A stretch of 64,000 nt of DNA from Pseudomonadota bacterium (GCA_018830485.1 JAHJRQ010000010.1:1-64000); one strand, 5' to 3'; shown: positions 55,730 to 64,000, numbered from the stretch's first letter. Notes: generated by a model not told the origin, from the letters alone. Made by a program: numbers and translations.

Positions 55730-56620
55730 TTAACGCTTTGCCTGTGTGCTCAGTGGCCGTGCCAGAAAGACATTCCGACCGAAACGCTGGGCAAATCGAG
55801 CAACGCTCTTCCGCGCCTGCGCTTCGTCTGCAAAAAGACCAAACACTGTGGGGCCGCTGCCGGACATCAATGCCCCGTGGGCGCCAGCAGCCAGAAGCTC
55901 GTCTTTGATACGGCCGAGCTCCGGATATTTCCCGATGGTCACGGCCTCTAAGTCGTTATATAAAGGAAGATTCCCCGGCCCGGCACATGCATCATTACCA
56001 TGCACGAAGTCGCGGCCTAAGATATATGGATTGCCACCCGTTGTCAACGTAAAATTCTCATACACCCACTTGGTGGACACGGAAAATCCAGGGTTTACCA
56101 GAACGATCCATCCGAAAAAGGGAATATCCTCGGCTTGGATCTCGTCGCCGATCCCGGTGGCCCAGGCCGCGGTGCAATCATGCACAAAAAACGGCACGTC
56201 GGCTCCCAGCGGCCGCGCCAAGTCCGCAAGCTGGCGCAAGGAAAAAGGGAAACCGTGGAGTGTATTCAGACCGCGCAGTACAGCGGCGGCATCACTGCTC
56301 CCTCCTCCCAACCCCGCGGCAATGGGGATTTTTTTCTCCAGTACGATATGCACGCCCCCGCCTCTGCCATGGGCGGCAAAAAACCGTTTCGCGGCCCGAT
56401 GGACAAGATTGCCTTCCCCGGCGGGCAGCTCGCTTCCCGGACACTCCACGGTGATGCCGGACTCCCGTCCGGCAAGACACAGACGATCCGCCAGGGTGAT
56501 TTTGAGCATCCGGGTTTCCAGGTCGTGAAACCCGTCCTCCCGTTTGCCCTTGATGGCAAGGTAGAGATTTATTTTTGCCGGAGCCTCACAGACAAGCTCC
56601 GTTGCGCTCTCGATTCCCAT
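55730..56620 (-). CDS. ispE: 4-diphosphocytidyl-2-C-methyl-D-erythritol kinase
   Basis: The GHMP kinase of the MEP isoprenoid pathway has PAKINLYLAIKGKREDGFHDLET, the ATP loop IPIAAGLGGGSSDAA and the C-terminal MSGSGPTVFGLF. The frame is open to an ATG at 56656, but that codon abuts the T tract of the terminator of the preceding gene and has no ribosome-binding site. ATG 56620 gives an N-terminus of ordinary length. The true start is uncertain. Confidence 0.92.
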   Translation of the reverse strand: MGIESATELVCEAPAKINLYLAIKGKREDGFHDLETRMLKITLADRLCLAGRESGITVECPGSELPAGEGNLVHRAAKRFFAAHGRGGGVHIVLEKKIPIAAGLGGGSSDAAAVLRGLNTLHGFPFSLRQLADLARPLGADVPFFVHDCTAAWATGIGDEIQAEDIPFFGWIVLVNPGFSVSTKWVYENFTLTTGGNPYILGRDFVHGNDACAGPGNLPLYNDLEAVTIGKYPELGRIKDELLAAGAHGALMSGSGPTVFGLFADEAQARKSVARFAQRFGRNVFLARPLSTQAKR

Positions 56621-56656
56621 CTTCAGCAACGGCTCGGTCCCTCTTGCGGGGGTCAT

Positions 56657-56702
56657 AAAAAAAAAGATCGCCTGATTTCAGCGGATTGAAAACCAGGCGA
56701 TC
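56657..56702 (-). terminator. intrinsic terminator after the DUF1844 gene
   Basis: The 9-bp arms GATCGCCTG (56666-56674) and CAGGCGATC (56694-56702) are followed on the minus strand by nine T residues. It abuts the longest possible ispE frame. Confidence 0.82.
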
Positions 56703-56727
56703 GTAACTATCAGAGTGCGTAAGAAAA

Positions 56728-57048
56728 TCAGCCGTTGGCAACCTTCACATAGCGCAGCTTCAAGTCGGCCAGCACATGACCGAGGAGCTCATCCTCCTTC
56801 TCGGACAAATTTCCCTTGGTCCGGTCCTTGAGCAATTGCAGGGTGTCAATGGTATGTTTGGCCAAAACAAGATCCCTGCCGGTCTGGCCTGTTTCAGGAT
56901 CCTGGAGCTCGCCCAAATGAAAAAGAGCCGAGGTATTCAACGACATGATCAGGGTGGTAAAGGTAACCTCCGGCAGCACGCATTTTCCGCCCTGCCGGAC
57001 ATACCCCTCCGGGCAGCATTCTTTCTCGTTTTTCTCGTTTTCGGTCAT
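56728..57048 (-). CDS. DUF1844 family protein
   Basis: The 106-aa product has a charged start with a small Cys pair (ECCPEGYVRQGGKCVLPEV) and the DUF1844 core FTTLIMSLNTSALFHLGE, then LAKHTIDTLQLLKDRTKGNL. Family members are short, helical and of unknown function. It follows serA with a 37-bp gap and ends at a strong terminator, so it is probably the last gene of that transcript. Confidence 0.88.
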   Translation of the reverse strand: MTENEKNEKECCPEGYVRQGGKCVLPEVTFTTLIMSLNTSALFHLGELQDPETGQTGRDLVLAKHTIDTLQLLKDRTKGNLSEKEDELLGHVLADLKLRYVKVANG

Positions 57049-57085
57049 GGACTATCCCAATGGGCAGAAGGAGAAAACCAAACCG

Positions 57086-58693
57086 CTAGGCCCCTACCAA
57101 CTCCGGCAACTCAAGCACCATGGCAGCATGGATGTTCGGCAGGGAACGGACCGTGTCCAGCAGGGCGGCAGGAACCACCTCATCGGTGTTGAGCAGGATG
57201 ACATTGAGGTTCATGTTCCCTTCCCGCTGCTTGCCGACGGTCATCCTGGCGATGTTCACCCCTGCGCTGCCGAGGGTGGTGCCGAGCAGGCCGATCACCC
57301 CTGGGACATCGTTGTTCTGCACAAAGAGCATGGGTCCGGCGGGCAGGGCTTCCATGCGGAATCCGTTGAGGCGTACCAGGCGCGGCTCGTTCTTGCCGAA
57401 TACCGTACCGGCCAGGACGTTTTCGCCCTCGGTGGTTTTCACCCGGATGTTCACCAGATTGAGGAAGTCGTCGCTCTTGGTGGTCTTGGCCTCAACCACC
57501 CGAATGCCCCGTTCCTGGGCGATGATGGGAGCGTTGACGTAATTGACAGCATCTTTGAGGATCGGGGTAAACAACCCCTTCAAAAAGGCAACGGTGATCG
57601 GGCTGGTGATCATTTCGGAGAGATCGCCGCAATACTCGATGGTGACCTCCTCAACCCCGCCCTTGGCTATCTGCATGTGGAAGGAGCCCAACATCTCGGC
57701 CAGAGTGATGTACGGGCCGACCTGGGAAAGAACCTCGGCGCTCACGGAAGGCACGTTGACCGCATTGGTGACCGTGCCGCGGAGCAGATAGGCCGCAACC
57801 TGTTCGGCGATGGCCACGGCGACATTCTCCTGGGCTTCCGCCGTGGAAGCCCCCAGATGCGGGGTGCAGATGAAATTGTCCAGGCTCAGCAGCTTGCAGT
57901 TTTCCTTGGTGGTGGGCTCCACCTCGAAGACATCGAGCCCTGCCCCGCGGATCTCGCCGTTTTTAAGAGCCTCGTACAAGGCCTCTTCGTCAACCACGCC
58001 GCCGCGGGCGCAATCGAGGAAGACACACTCTTTCTTCATCATCTTGAATTGCTCGGTGGAGAGCAGATGCTTGGTCTCCTTGGTGAGCGGCACATGCACG
58101 GAGATGAAATCCGCCCGCTTGCACAGCTCGTCCAGGCTCACCAGCTCCACGCCGATCTTCTCGACCAATTCCTTGGGCATATGGGGATCGAAAGCGATAA
58201 CCTTCATCTTCAAGCCCTGGGCCCGCTCGGCAAAGATGCTGCCGATCCGGCCGATGCCGACAATACCCACGGTCTTGCCGGTCACTTCCCGGCCGGAGAA
58301 CTTCTTCTTCTCCCACTTGCCTTCCTTCATGGAGGCCGTGGCCTGGGGGATGTTTCTGGTCAGCGACATCATCATGGCAATGGCGTGTTCCGCCGCAGTG
58401 GTGGCGTTGCCGTCCGGGGCGTTCATCACGATAATCCCCTTCTTGCTCGCCGCGGGGATGTTGACATTATCAAGACCGATACCGGCGCGGCCGACAACCT
58501 TCAGCTTTTCTCCCGCTTCGATGATCTCCTCGGTAACCTTGGAGGCGCTGCGGATAACCAGGCCGTCGTATTCGGGAATAATGGCTTTAAGCTCATCCGG
58601 GGAAAGGCCTGTTTTCACATCAACCTCAAGCCCGGCCTCCTCGAGAATCTGAACACCAATGGGCGACAGGTTGTCACTGATCAGAACTTTCAT
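57086..58693 (-). CDS. serA: D-3-phosphoglycerate dehydrogenase
   Basis: The 535-aa product is the long form with catalytic, NAD-binding, intervening (ASB) and C-terminal ACT domains. Visible features are the NAD motif VGIVGIGRIGS, catalytic RGGVVDEEAL and the His of TPHLGASTAEAQ, and an ACT domain near the end (VPGVIGLLGTTLGSAGVNIA). It catalyses the first step of serine synthesis. AAGGAG precedes the ATG. Confidence 0.96.
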   Translation of the reverse strand: MKVLISDNLSPIGVQILEEAGLEVDVKTGLSPDELKAIIPEYDGLVIRSASKVTEEIIEAGEKLKVVGRAGIGLDNVNIPAASKKGIIVMNAPDGNATTAAEHAIAMMMSLTRNIPQATASMKEGKWEKKKFSGREVTGKTVGIVGIGRIGSIFAERAQGLKMKVIAFDPHMPKELVEKIGVELVSLDELCKRADFISVHVPLTKETKHLLSTEQFKMMKKECVFLDCARGGVVDEEALYEALKNGEIRGAGLDVFEVEPTTKENCKLLSLDNFICTPHLGASTAEAQENVAVAIAEQVAAYLLRGTVTNAVNVPSVSAEVLSQVGPYITLAEMLGSFHMQIAKGGVEEVTIEYCGDLSEMITSPITVAFLKGLFTPILKDAVNYVNAPIIAQERGIRVVEAKTTKSDDFLNLVNIRVKTTEGENVLAGTVFGKNEPRLVRLNGFRMEALPAGPMLFVQNNDVPGVIGLLGTTLGSAGVNIARMTVGKQREGNMNLNVILLNTDEVVPAALLDTVRSLPNIHAAMVLELPELVGA

Positions 58694-58818
58694 TGTTTCT
58701 CCTTTATATAAGAAAAGCGGCCACGGTCATTCCCTGACCCTGGCAAATGGACAGCACACGGACATTACAGGCAAAAAAACCTGACACAGCCAGAATTTAT
58801 GGCACCATAAAATGGCGA

Positions 58819-58846
58819 ATATTATGTGATACGGGAAGTTTGTCAA
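58819..58846 (-). promoter_or_regulatory. promoter of serA
   Basis: On the minus strand, TTGACA (58846-58841), a 16-bp spacer and TAATAT (58824-58819), about 125 bp before the serA start. Confidence 0.45.
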
Positions 58847-58887
58847 GAATAAAACATGTACACCAGCCCTGCCTTGACGCGCCTCTC

Positions 58888-59355
58888 CTAGTCCTTGAAA
58901 CATGCGGAAAAATCCGCCGGTCCATCATCCGCTTCCCCCTCACCTTCTGCCTCCGGCAGGTTCCGGTAATGCCTGGCCGTGGCGCAGGCTTCACGAATCT
59001 CCGCATATTTGCGGGCAAAGAGCCTTTCGGGAAATTCCGGCTTGTTCAGGTAGATCACCATGTTGGCCATGATCTCGGTCACCATGCGTTCCACCAGCGG
59101 TGCCCGCTCGGTATCGGCGATGAAGGTCCGCTCTTTGGTGACCGAAAACGTGAGCGACCCTGCCATGATCTCGCGGACCTCTGCCTGCAGGGCGCGATCC
59201 TCCTCGGCCACCCGGGAAAAAAAACCCTCGTCAACCGGCAGTTTCGCCTCACAGATAATCTGTATCAGCCAACGGTCTCCGGCCATTCTTCTCGACTGGT
59301 CATAAACGGTCAGGGTCATGTTGTTTTCAAGTGTGCGTTGCTCAAGCATATCCAT
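58888..59355 (-). CDS. hypothetical cytosolic protein
   Basis: The 155-aa product is soluble and mostly helical, with an acidic tail (EAEGEGEADDGPADF). It contains TLTVYDQSRRMAGDRWLIQ and VTKERTFIADTERA, then MVIYLNKPEFPERLFARKYAEIREA. No domain is recognised. The ATG at 59355 follows GAGGA; a TTG at 59361 is an alternative. Its divergent position from cysS gives no hint of role. Confidence 0.7.
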   Translation of the reverse strand: MDMLEQRTLENNMTLTVYDQSRRMAGDRWLIQIICEAKLPVDEGFFSRVAEEDRALQAEVREIMAGSLTFSVTKERTFIADTERAPLVERMVTEIMANMVIYLNKPEFPERLFARKYAEIREACATARHYRNLPEAEGEGEADDGPADFSACFKD

Positions 59356-59614
59356 GGCCAAAAGTCCTCAACAGATCAACCGTTTGGGCAAAATCCCTGT
59401 TTTGAAATTTGCATATGCACGCAACAAGGCTTGCTCTCTTTCCTGGAAACGGGTATATAACATATCTTTTTACAAAGGGGATAACTCCTTTATCATAAAA
59501 TACAGAAACAATGCCGGGAAATGGCCCGAACATGGCAGAAGCGAGCTGTGGCATGCGAAAAACGCCCACTGCCCCGGTCTTTCTGCCTTGCATGGCAACT
59601 CGATGGAACAGACC

Positions 59615-61084
59615 ATGAGTATCGAGATCTACAACACCAAAACCGGGCGGAAATCCCCCTTCGTCACCCTGGAAGAGGGCAAGGTCAAGCTCTATGTCTG
59701 CGGCATCACCGCCTATGACTACTGTCATATCGGCCATGCCAGGTCCGCCCTGGTCTTCGACATGATCGTCCGCTACCTTCGCTACCGGGGATACGATGTC
59801 ACCTTTGTCCGCAACTTCACCGACATCGACGACAAGATCATCAAACGGGCCCAGGAACAGAACACCACCTGCGACGAGCTCTCCAGCCGCTTCATCGCCA
59901 TGTTCCACGAGGATATGGCTTCTCTCGGGACTCTCCCCCCCACCATCGAGCCCAAGGCCACGGAGCATGTGGAAGAGATCATCGGACTGATCGAAAATCT
60001 CATCCGCAAGGGACTTGCCTACCAGGTGAACACCGATGTCTACTACCGGGTGACCGGTTTCGGCGGCTACGGCTCCCTGTCCGGCCGCAACCTGGAAGAC
60101 ATGCAGGCAGGCGCCCGCATCTCGGTGAACGAGAAAAAAGAACACCCCATGGATTTCGCCCTCTGGAAAGGAAGCAAACCGGGAGAGCCCACCTGGGAAA
60201 GCCCTTGGGGCCCAGGCCGGCCAGGCTGGCACATCGAATGTTCGGCCATGAGCCGCAAATACCTCGGCGACTCGCTTGATATCCACGGCGGCGGCAAGGA
60301 CCTCGTCTTCCCCCACCATGAAAACGAAATGGCCCAGAGCGAAGGCGTCACCGGGGAAGAATTCGTCAAATACTGGGTGCACCACGGCTTTGTCACGATC
60401 AAGGACGAAAAGATGTCCAAGTCGCTTGGCAACTTCCTCACCATCCGGGAGGTGCTCGACAGGTTTTCCCCGGAATCCCTGCGGCTCTTTATCTTTTCCA
60501 CCCACTACCGCAACCCGCTGGACTACTCGGAAGCGGCCATGCTCGATGCGGTGGCCGGACTCAACCGGCTCTATACCTGCCTGGCCGAGATCGAGCAACT
60601 TCCACCCGGCGGCAGCGATCAGGCAGCCTCCGCCGTCTCCAAGGCGGACAGGGAGAAGATCGAAACCCTGACCGATCGGTTTCTCAAGGCCATGGACAAC
60701 GACTTCAACTCGGCCCAAGCCTTGGGGCATCTCTTCGAAGGGGTGAAGCTGCTCAACAAGATCCGTCAACATCTGCCCGGCAAACCGGTCGACTCCGACC
60801 TGCAACTGCTCAAAAACGGCGCCGTTACCATCAGGGAAATGGCCAACACCCTGGGGCTGCTCAGCGAGGAGCCGGTGCAATACATGCACACAGAGCAGGA
60901 GAAGATCCTCAAGACCCTTTCGATCACCCCCGAGGAGATCGAAAAAGCCATCGCGGACAGAACCGCTGCCCGTGAGGCAAAGAACTGGGGTCAGGCCGAC
61001 GAGATCCGAGACCGGCTTCTAGCCCAGGGCATTGAGCTGAAGGATGGCCCCACCGGAACCTCCTGGCAGGTTAAACTCCCGTAA
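59615..61084 (+). CDS. cysS: cysteinyl-tRNA synthetase
   Basis: The 489-aa class I synthetase has the zinc/active-site Cys in YVCGITAYD, HIGH as CHIGHARS, FTDIDDKIIKRA, the HGGGKDLVFPHHENE motif and KMSKSLGN. The length is typical for the family. ATG 59615 gives the usual start (SIEIYNT); 59603 is in frame and possible. Confidence 0.95.
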   Translation: MSIEIYNTKTGRKSPFVTLEEGKVKLYVCGITAYDYCHIGHARSALVFDMIVRYLRYRGYDVTFVRNFTDIDDKIIKRAQEQNTTCDELSSRFIAMFHEDMASLGTLPPTIEPKATEHVEEIIGLIENLIRKGLAYQVNTDVYYRVTGFGGYGSLSGRNLEDMQAGARISVNEKKEHPMDFALWKGSKPGEPTWESPWGPGRPGWHIECSAMSRKYLGDSLDIHGGGKDLVFPHHENEMAQSEGVTGEEFVKYWVHHGFVTIKDEKMSKSLGNFLTIREVLDRFSPESLRLFIFSTHYRNPLDYSEAAMLDAVAGLNRLYTCLAEIEQLPPGGSDQAASAVSKADREKIETLTDRFLKAMDNDFNSAQALGHLFEGVKLLNKIRQHLPGKPVDSDLQLLKNGAVTIREMANTLGLLSEEPVQYMHTEQEKILKTLSITPEEIEKAIADRTAAREAKNWGQADEIRDRLLAQGIELKDGPTGTSWQVKLP

Positions 61085-61109
61085 TCGCCTTGCAGTTGCA
61101 TTTATCTCT

Positions 61110-61139
61110 TTGATTCAGTAGTGCGTTCTGGGGTATAAT
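61110..61139 (+). promoter_or_regulatory. promoter of the Memo-family gene
   Basis: TTGATT (61110-61115), an 18-bp spacer and TATAAT (61134-61139), 54 bp before the start. Confidence 0.6.
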
Positions 61140-61192
61140 GGGTGAAACACCTTTCCTGCCTGTTTCCCCCGGTTGCGTCCTGGAGGTCCGCC

Positions 61193-61996
61193 ATGAAACG
61201 AGCGCCTGCGGTTGCCCATCAGTTTTACCCCGGAGATCCCGCCACCCTCAGAAGCACCCTCGAACGCCTCATTCCTTCCACAGCAACCAAACAAAAAGCC
61301 CTGGCCGTGGTCTCGCCCCATGCCGGCTACATCTACTCCGGCTCCGTGGCCGGGGAAACCTTCGCCGCGGTGGAGATACCCCAGGACATCGTGCTCCTGG
61401 GCCCCAACCACCACGGCTACGGCGCGCCGGTTGCCCTGATGCATACAGGCTCCTGGAGCTTGCCCCTGGGCGAGGTACAGATCAACACCGTCCTGGCCCA
61501 AATCCTCCTCGCCCGGACAGACCTCATCGAACCGGACACCCTGGCCCACCGTTTTGAACATTCCCTGGAGGTGCAGGTGCCGTTTTTGCAGTATTTCCGG
61601 CCGGACATGACCCTGACCCCCATAGTGATCTGCCATCTCTCCTTCAAAGCCTGCCAGACAGTAGGCGAGGCGCTCGCCGATGCAATCCGGAAATACGACA
61701 AGCCCGTCCTCATCGTGGCCAGCTCGGACATGACCCATTACGAATCACGGGAGTCCGCCACGGCAAAGGATTCCCTGGCCATCCGCCGGCTTGAGGCACT
61801 GGACCCGGAAGGGTTGTACAACACGGTGCTGGACAAGGGCATCACCATGTGCGGCATCATGCCCGCCACCATCGCCCTGGTCGCCGCCCTCCGGTTGGGA
61901 GCGACCAGGGCCCGGCTCATCCGCTACACCGATTCCGGCGAGGCCAGCGGCGACACCAACCAGGTAGTCGGCTACGCGGGCATGGTGATTTCCTGA
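61193..61996 (+). CDS. Memo/AmmeMemoRadiSam system protein B homologue
   Basis: The 267-aa product matches the MEMO1 family: HQFYPGDPATL, VVSPHAGYIYSGSVAGETFAA, LLGPNHHGYGAPVA, EHSLEVQVPFLQYF, VASSDMTHYE and CGIMPATIAL. The fold is related to class III extradiol dioxygenases, with metal-binding His/Asp/Cys residues. In the AmmeMemoRadiSam set it accompanies a radical SAM enzyme and an AMMECR1 protein, but neither is next to it here. GGAGG precedes the ATG. Confidence 0.9.
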   Translation: MKRAPAVAHQFYPGDPATLRSTLERLIPSTATKQKALAVVSPHAGYIYSGSVAGETFAAVEIPQDIVLLGPNHHGYGAPVALMHTGSWSLPLGEVQINTVLAQILLARTDLIEPDTLAHRFEHSLEVQVPFLQYFRPDMTLTPIVICHLSFKACQTVGEALADAIRKYDKPVLIVASSDMTHYESRESATAKDSLAIRRLEALDPEGLYNTVLDKGITMCGIMPATIALVAALRLGATRARLIRYTDSGEASGDTNQVVGYAGMVIS

Positions 61997-62024
61997 AAAA
62001 CCAAGGGAAACCCCACAATTCTCC

Positions 62025-62053
62025 TTGACATAATTGCCCTGTTCCTCTATTTT
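62025..62053 (+). promoter_or_regulatory. promoter of tRNA-Gln(CTG)
   Basis: TTGACA (62025-62030), a 17-bp spacer and TATTTT (62048-62053), ending 26 bp before the tRNA. Confidence 0.65.
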
Positions 62054-62079
62054 TCGACGGTTCTTTGCCCGGCACATAC

Positions 62080-62153
62080 TGGGGGATCGTCTAATGGTAG
62101 GACTGCAGACTCTGACTCTGCCTGTCGAGGTTCGAATCCTCGTCCCCCAGCCA
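62080..62153 (+). tRNA. tRNA-Gln (anticodon CTG)
   Basis: A 74-nt cloverleaf begins TGGGGGA and ends TCCCCCAGCCA with encoded CCA. The anticodon stem GCAGA/TCTGC encloses the loop CTCTGAC, giving anticodon CTG. The T-loop GGTTCGAATCC is canonical. Confidence 0.95.
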
Positions 62154-62162
62154 AGATATACC

Positions 62163-62197
62163 AAGGGTTTCCGTAAATAACGGAAACCCTTTTTTTT
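62163..62197 (+). terminator. intrinsic terminator after tRNA-Gln(CTG)
   Basis: Perfect 12-bp arms (AAGGGTTTCCGT / ACGGAAACCCTT) with a 5-base loop, then a T run. Confidence 0.88.
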
Positions 62198-62242
62198 GTG
62201 TTTGGTCGCAAATAGTCGCACCCTCTTCCAGTTTGTCAGAAA

Positions 62243-62285
62243 ATAAAAAGCCCCCGGATAGGTCGATAGAAACCTGTCCAGGGGC
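62243..62285 (-). terminator. intrinsic terminator after the radical SAM gene
   Basis: On the minus strand, a GC-rich imperfect stem pairs 62273-62285 with 62250-62262 (GCCCC and GGGGC ends), followed by TTTTTATTTT. It marks the end of the operon coming from the right. Confidence 0.65.
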
Positions 62286-62325
62286 GCCGATTCACCGGCT
62301 GATCCGGTGTTAACCCGTCTTGTTA

Positions 62326-63372
62326 CTACTCCCTCATTTCCGTTGCTTCATCCTTGAAACGTAACGCCTCCAGAAACCCCCTCTGAAGGGAAATCGCGTC
62401 GATTTTTTCATGGGCATGGCGCGTGATTGCAGTTCGGACATCGTCCCTGGTGAAGATGTCGTTGCAGAGGTGACAGTGGTTGACGTACTGCTTTTGAAAC
62501 GTAATCTCCGGGGCCTTTTCTTGGATGAAACTCATGATGCCGTAAGGCCCTTCAAGAGCCAGCCAGTTGGCAATCAGGTCGGTGTTCCCTTCGCAAACAA
62601 TCTCGGCCAGGGTCTGGTTCTCAAGACTGCCGACGGTGAGTTCCGGAACCCGCTGGTCAATCATACCGCAACAGATCCGGACATCCTTGGTGGGGGAAAC
62701 AATAATGGAACTGAGAATGCTGCTGCACGGGGAGCGGCATGCCGAGAGGCTTGCGGGGTAGATAATATGGTCATCCGGGTCAAGGGTTTTGGCGCCGTGG
62801 CCAATTGGTATTGTCAGGGATGAACTATAGAGGTCGGTCTTCTGATTTTTCCCGTCCTCCTTAAATTCTGTCAACTTTACTCCCAGAAAATCAGAGATGG
62901 AGTCGGGGGTGATCTGCCCGTTTTTCACCCGCTTATGAGCTATGAGAATCGGCAGATCAAGCTTCCTGGCTGCATGATAGGCATTGCGAACCCGCTCCAA
63001 GGGGATATGCTCCTGGTGGAGATCATCGCAACTGAAGTTGATTTCAGACAACCCCGCCTGCTTGAGCTCGCTCAGCGTATGCAGGGCAATATCAGGCGTT
63101 GTGGCCCAGAAGGAATTGGTAACGATGCGAGTCCACAGACGGTGTTGGTGCGCGTGGCTAATTGCCGCCTTCACATCATGCCGCTTGAGCAGAGGCTCCC
63201 CCCCCGTGAAGACGACGGAGATGAGACCCCCCATTTCCAGGGCCTGATCAATTACACTGCCCATGAAATGGGCCTCCAGCGCGGGGCCGTTCCACGGCCC
63301 CGACTCGGTCACGCAGTATTTGCAACTGATGGGACAATCGTAGGTGACGGAAAATACCACGCGTGAAATCAT
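62326..63372 (-). CDS. radical SAM enzyme with SPASM-like C-terminal cysteines
   Basis: The 348-aa product has the cluster motif CPISCKYC (CxxxCxxC), then FTGGEPLL for SAM binding and a partial TIM barrel. The C-terminal third holds extra cysteines (ACRSPC, RICCG, CHLC) that could bind auxiliary clusters, as in SPASM and twitch enzymes that modify peptides. AGGAGGAGG lies just before the ATG, 12 bp after the preceding 191-aa gene. A maturase for a peptide or protein substrate is the best guess, with the chemistry unknown. Confidence 0.82.
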   Translation of the reverse strand: MISRVVFSVTYDCPISCKYCVTESGPWNGPALEAHFMGSVIDQALEMGGLISVVFTGGEPLLKRHDVKAAISHAHQHRLWTRIVTNSFWATTPDIALHTLSELKQAGLSEINFSCDDLHQEHIPLERVRNAYHAARKLDLPILIAHKRVKNGQITPDSISDFLGVKLTEFKEDGKNQKTDLYSSSLTIPIGHGAKTLDPDDHIIYPASLSACRSPCSSILSSIIVSPTKDVRICCGMIDQRVPELTVGSLENQTLAEIVCEGNTDLIANWLALEGPYGIMSFIQEKAPEITFQKQYVNHCHLCNDIFTRDDVRTAITRHAHEKIDAISLQRGFLEALRFKDEATEMRE

Positions 63373-63384
63373 TTTCGCCTCCTC

Positions 63385-63960
63385 CTATTTTCCAAGCTCC
63401 TTGAGCTGACTGTCCATTTTGGCGATAAGCGTGCCCAAGGTGAGGGCGTCCAGCAGGGGAACATGCGTAAAGCGCTCTTCCGGGCGGGCGATTTCCTTGC
63501 CGCCCCACTTGGTGGTGCTCCAGTGATCGGTGCGACTCTCGGTAACGGCATCCTGGTTCTTGAACTCCGTGTTTGCGCCCCGATGACTCTCGGTTTGCTT
63601 TTCGGAATAGTACACATCCACGGAAGCTTCCGCCCTTGCCATGACGCCGACCTTGAGGGAGACATCCTTCAATTTCGGGTTTACCACCGCGATGCCGAAT
63701 AGTTCCTCAAATTTGGCCGAATTGATTTTTCCATTGATAACGAAATCATGGGCGCGGACCACCAGAAAGCGGAGCCGCATCAGAGCCTCTTCGGAAACAC
63801 AGGAATCCAACTCGATTCCGCTGTTTTTGAGAGCCCCGGCCGAGTTTTCCATAAACAGCGAAAAGGTCTCCTCGTCAAAGACCGCCTTGCGCAGAAACTT
63901 GCTGAACGCGTAAGAGGGAAGGACAATTTTGTGGGTGATCCGACTTTTACTGGCTGCCAT
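63385..63960 (-). CDS. unrecognised 191-aa partner of the radical SAM enzyme
   Basis: The product is soluble. A helical N-terminal half contains FMENSAGALKNSGIELDSCVSEE split by small acidic patches, then RLRFLVVRAHDFVINGKI. The C-terminal half is polar, with SEKQTESHRGANTEFKNQ, and it ends in a short helix. It has a single Cys (54). The first half faintly resembles leader-like modules of large modified-peptide precursors, but a structural or recognition role is equally possible. AAGGAGG precedes the ATG. The operon continues past the window edge. Confidence 0.65.
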   Translation of the reverse strand: MAASKSRITHKIVLPSYAFSKFLRKAVFDEETFSLFMENSAGALKNSGIELDSCVSEEALMRLRFLVVRAHDFVINGKINSAKFEELFGIAVVNPKLKDVSLKVGVMARAEASVDVYYSEKQTESHRGANTEFKNQDAVTESRTDHWSTTKWGGKEIARPEERFTHVPLLDALTLGTLIAKMDSQLKELGK

Positions 63961-64000
63961 GTGCTGCCTCCTTGACTTGGATAATTTTTATAAAGCCCTC

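Noticed and set aside
59342-60889. 515-codon minus-strand frame opposite cysS
   Set aside because: It is antisense to the HIGH and KMSKS motifs of cysS and has no recognisable domain.

Overview
The window is a dense stretch of a bacterial chromosome with GC-rich coding and short spacers. It is most likely from the Desulfobacterota (former Deltaproteobacteria), perhaps near Desulfobulbales. The basis is gene content rather than a marker tree: a CarD-pth-rplY-prs-tRNA-Gln-ispE block, FolE2, a large U32 peptidase, CoaBC, many GGDEF/HDOD signalling proteins, and a FecR/CHASE2-cyclase locus. The genus cannot be fixed from sequence alone.

Layout. 1-960: a short integron-integrase-like remnant and a Phd/VapC toxin-antitoxin pair, bracketed by an 11-bp direct repeat and with a palindromic operator. 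1.2-9.1 kb: an orphan CheZ, a PAS/GGDEF cyclase, HrpA helicase and an actin-like ATPase, followed by a cluster of hairpins. 9.3-17.6 kb: a giant pentapeptide-repeat protein with two zinc ribbons, a PBP1-type peptidoglycan synthase, a SEC-C protein, a TauE/SafE permease and small proteins. 17.6-25.5 kb: a minus-strand operon of a U32 peptidase, a LolA-like protein, two MacB/LolC-type permeases, a LolD-type ATPase and an outer-membrane barrel. A structured dispersed repeat sits inside it. 25.7-36.7 kb: small envelope proteins, PLP protein YggS, TatD, nitroreductase, CoaBC, HDOD and LysM proteins, a copper ATPase and a copper chaperone.

36.8-43.6 kb is the most interesting locus. It holds a TPR plus beta-barrel protein resembling Slam translocators, a FecR-domain protein whose C-terminus ends like transferrin-binding-protein-B barrels, a CHASE2/class III adenylate cyclase, and thioredoxin reductase. 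The inference is a surface or periplasmic sensor that a Slam-like pore exports and that signals to a cAMP-producing enzyme.

43.7-62.2 kb is mostly housekeeping: rhomboid protease, a histidine kinase, PyrR, PurN, a free-standing IMP cyclohydrolase, Hsp15, FolE2, a diguanylate cyclase, CoaE, RluD-type synthase, CarD, Pth, L25, Prs, two tRNA-Gln genes (UUG and CUG), IspE, DUF1844, SerA, CysS and a Memo-family protein. Beyond tRNA-Gln(CUG) the character changes. A radical SAM enzyme and an unrecognised 191-aa partner run in from the right edge, possibly the end of a peptide- or protein-modification operon on an island.
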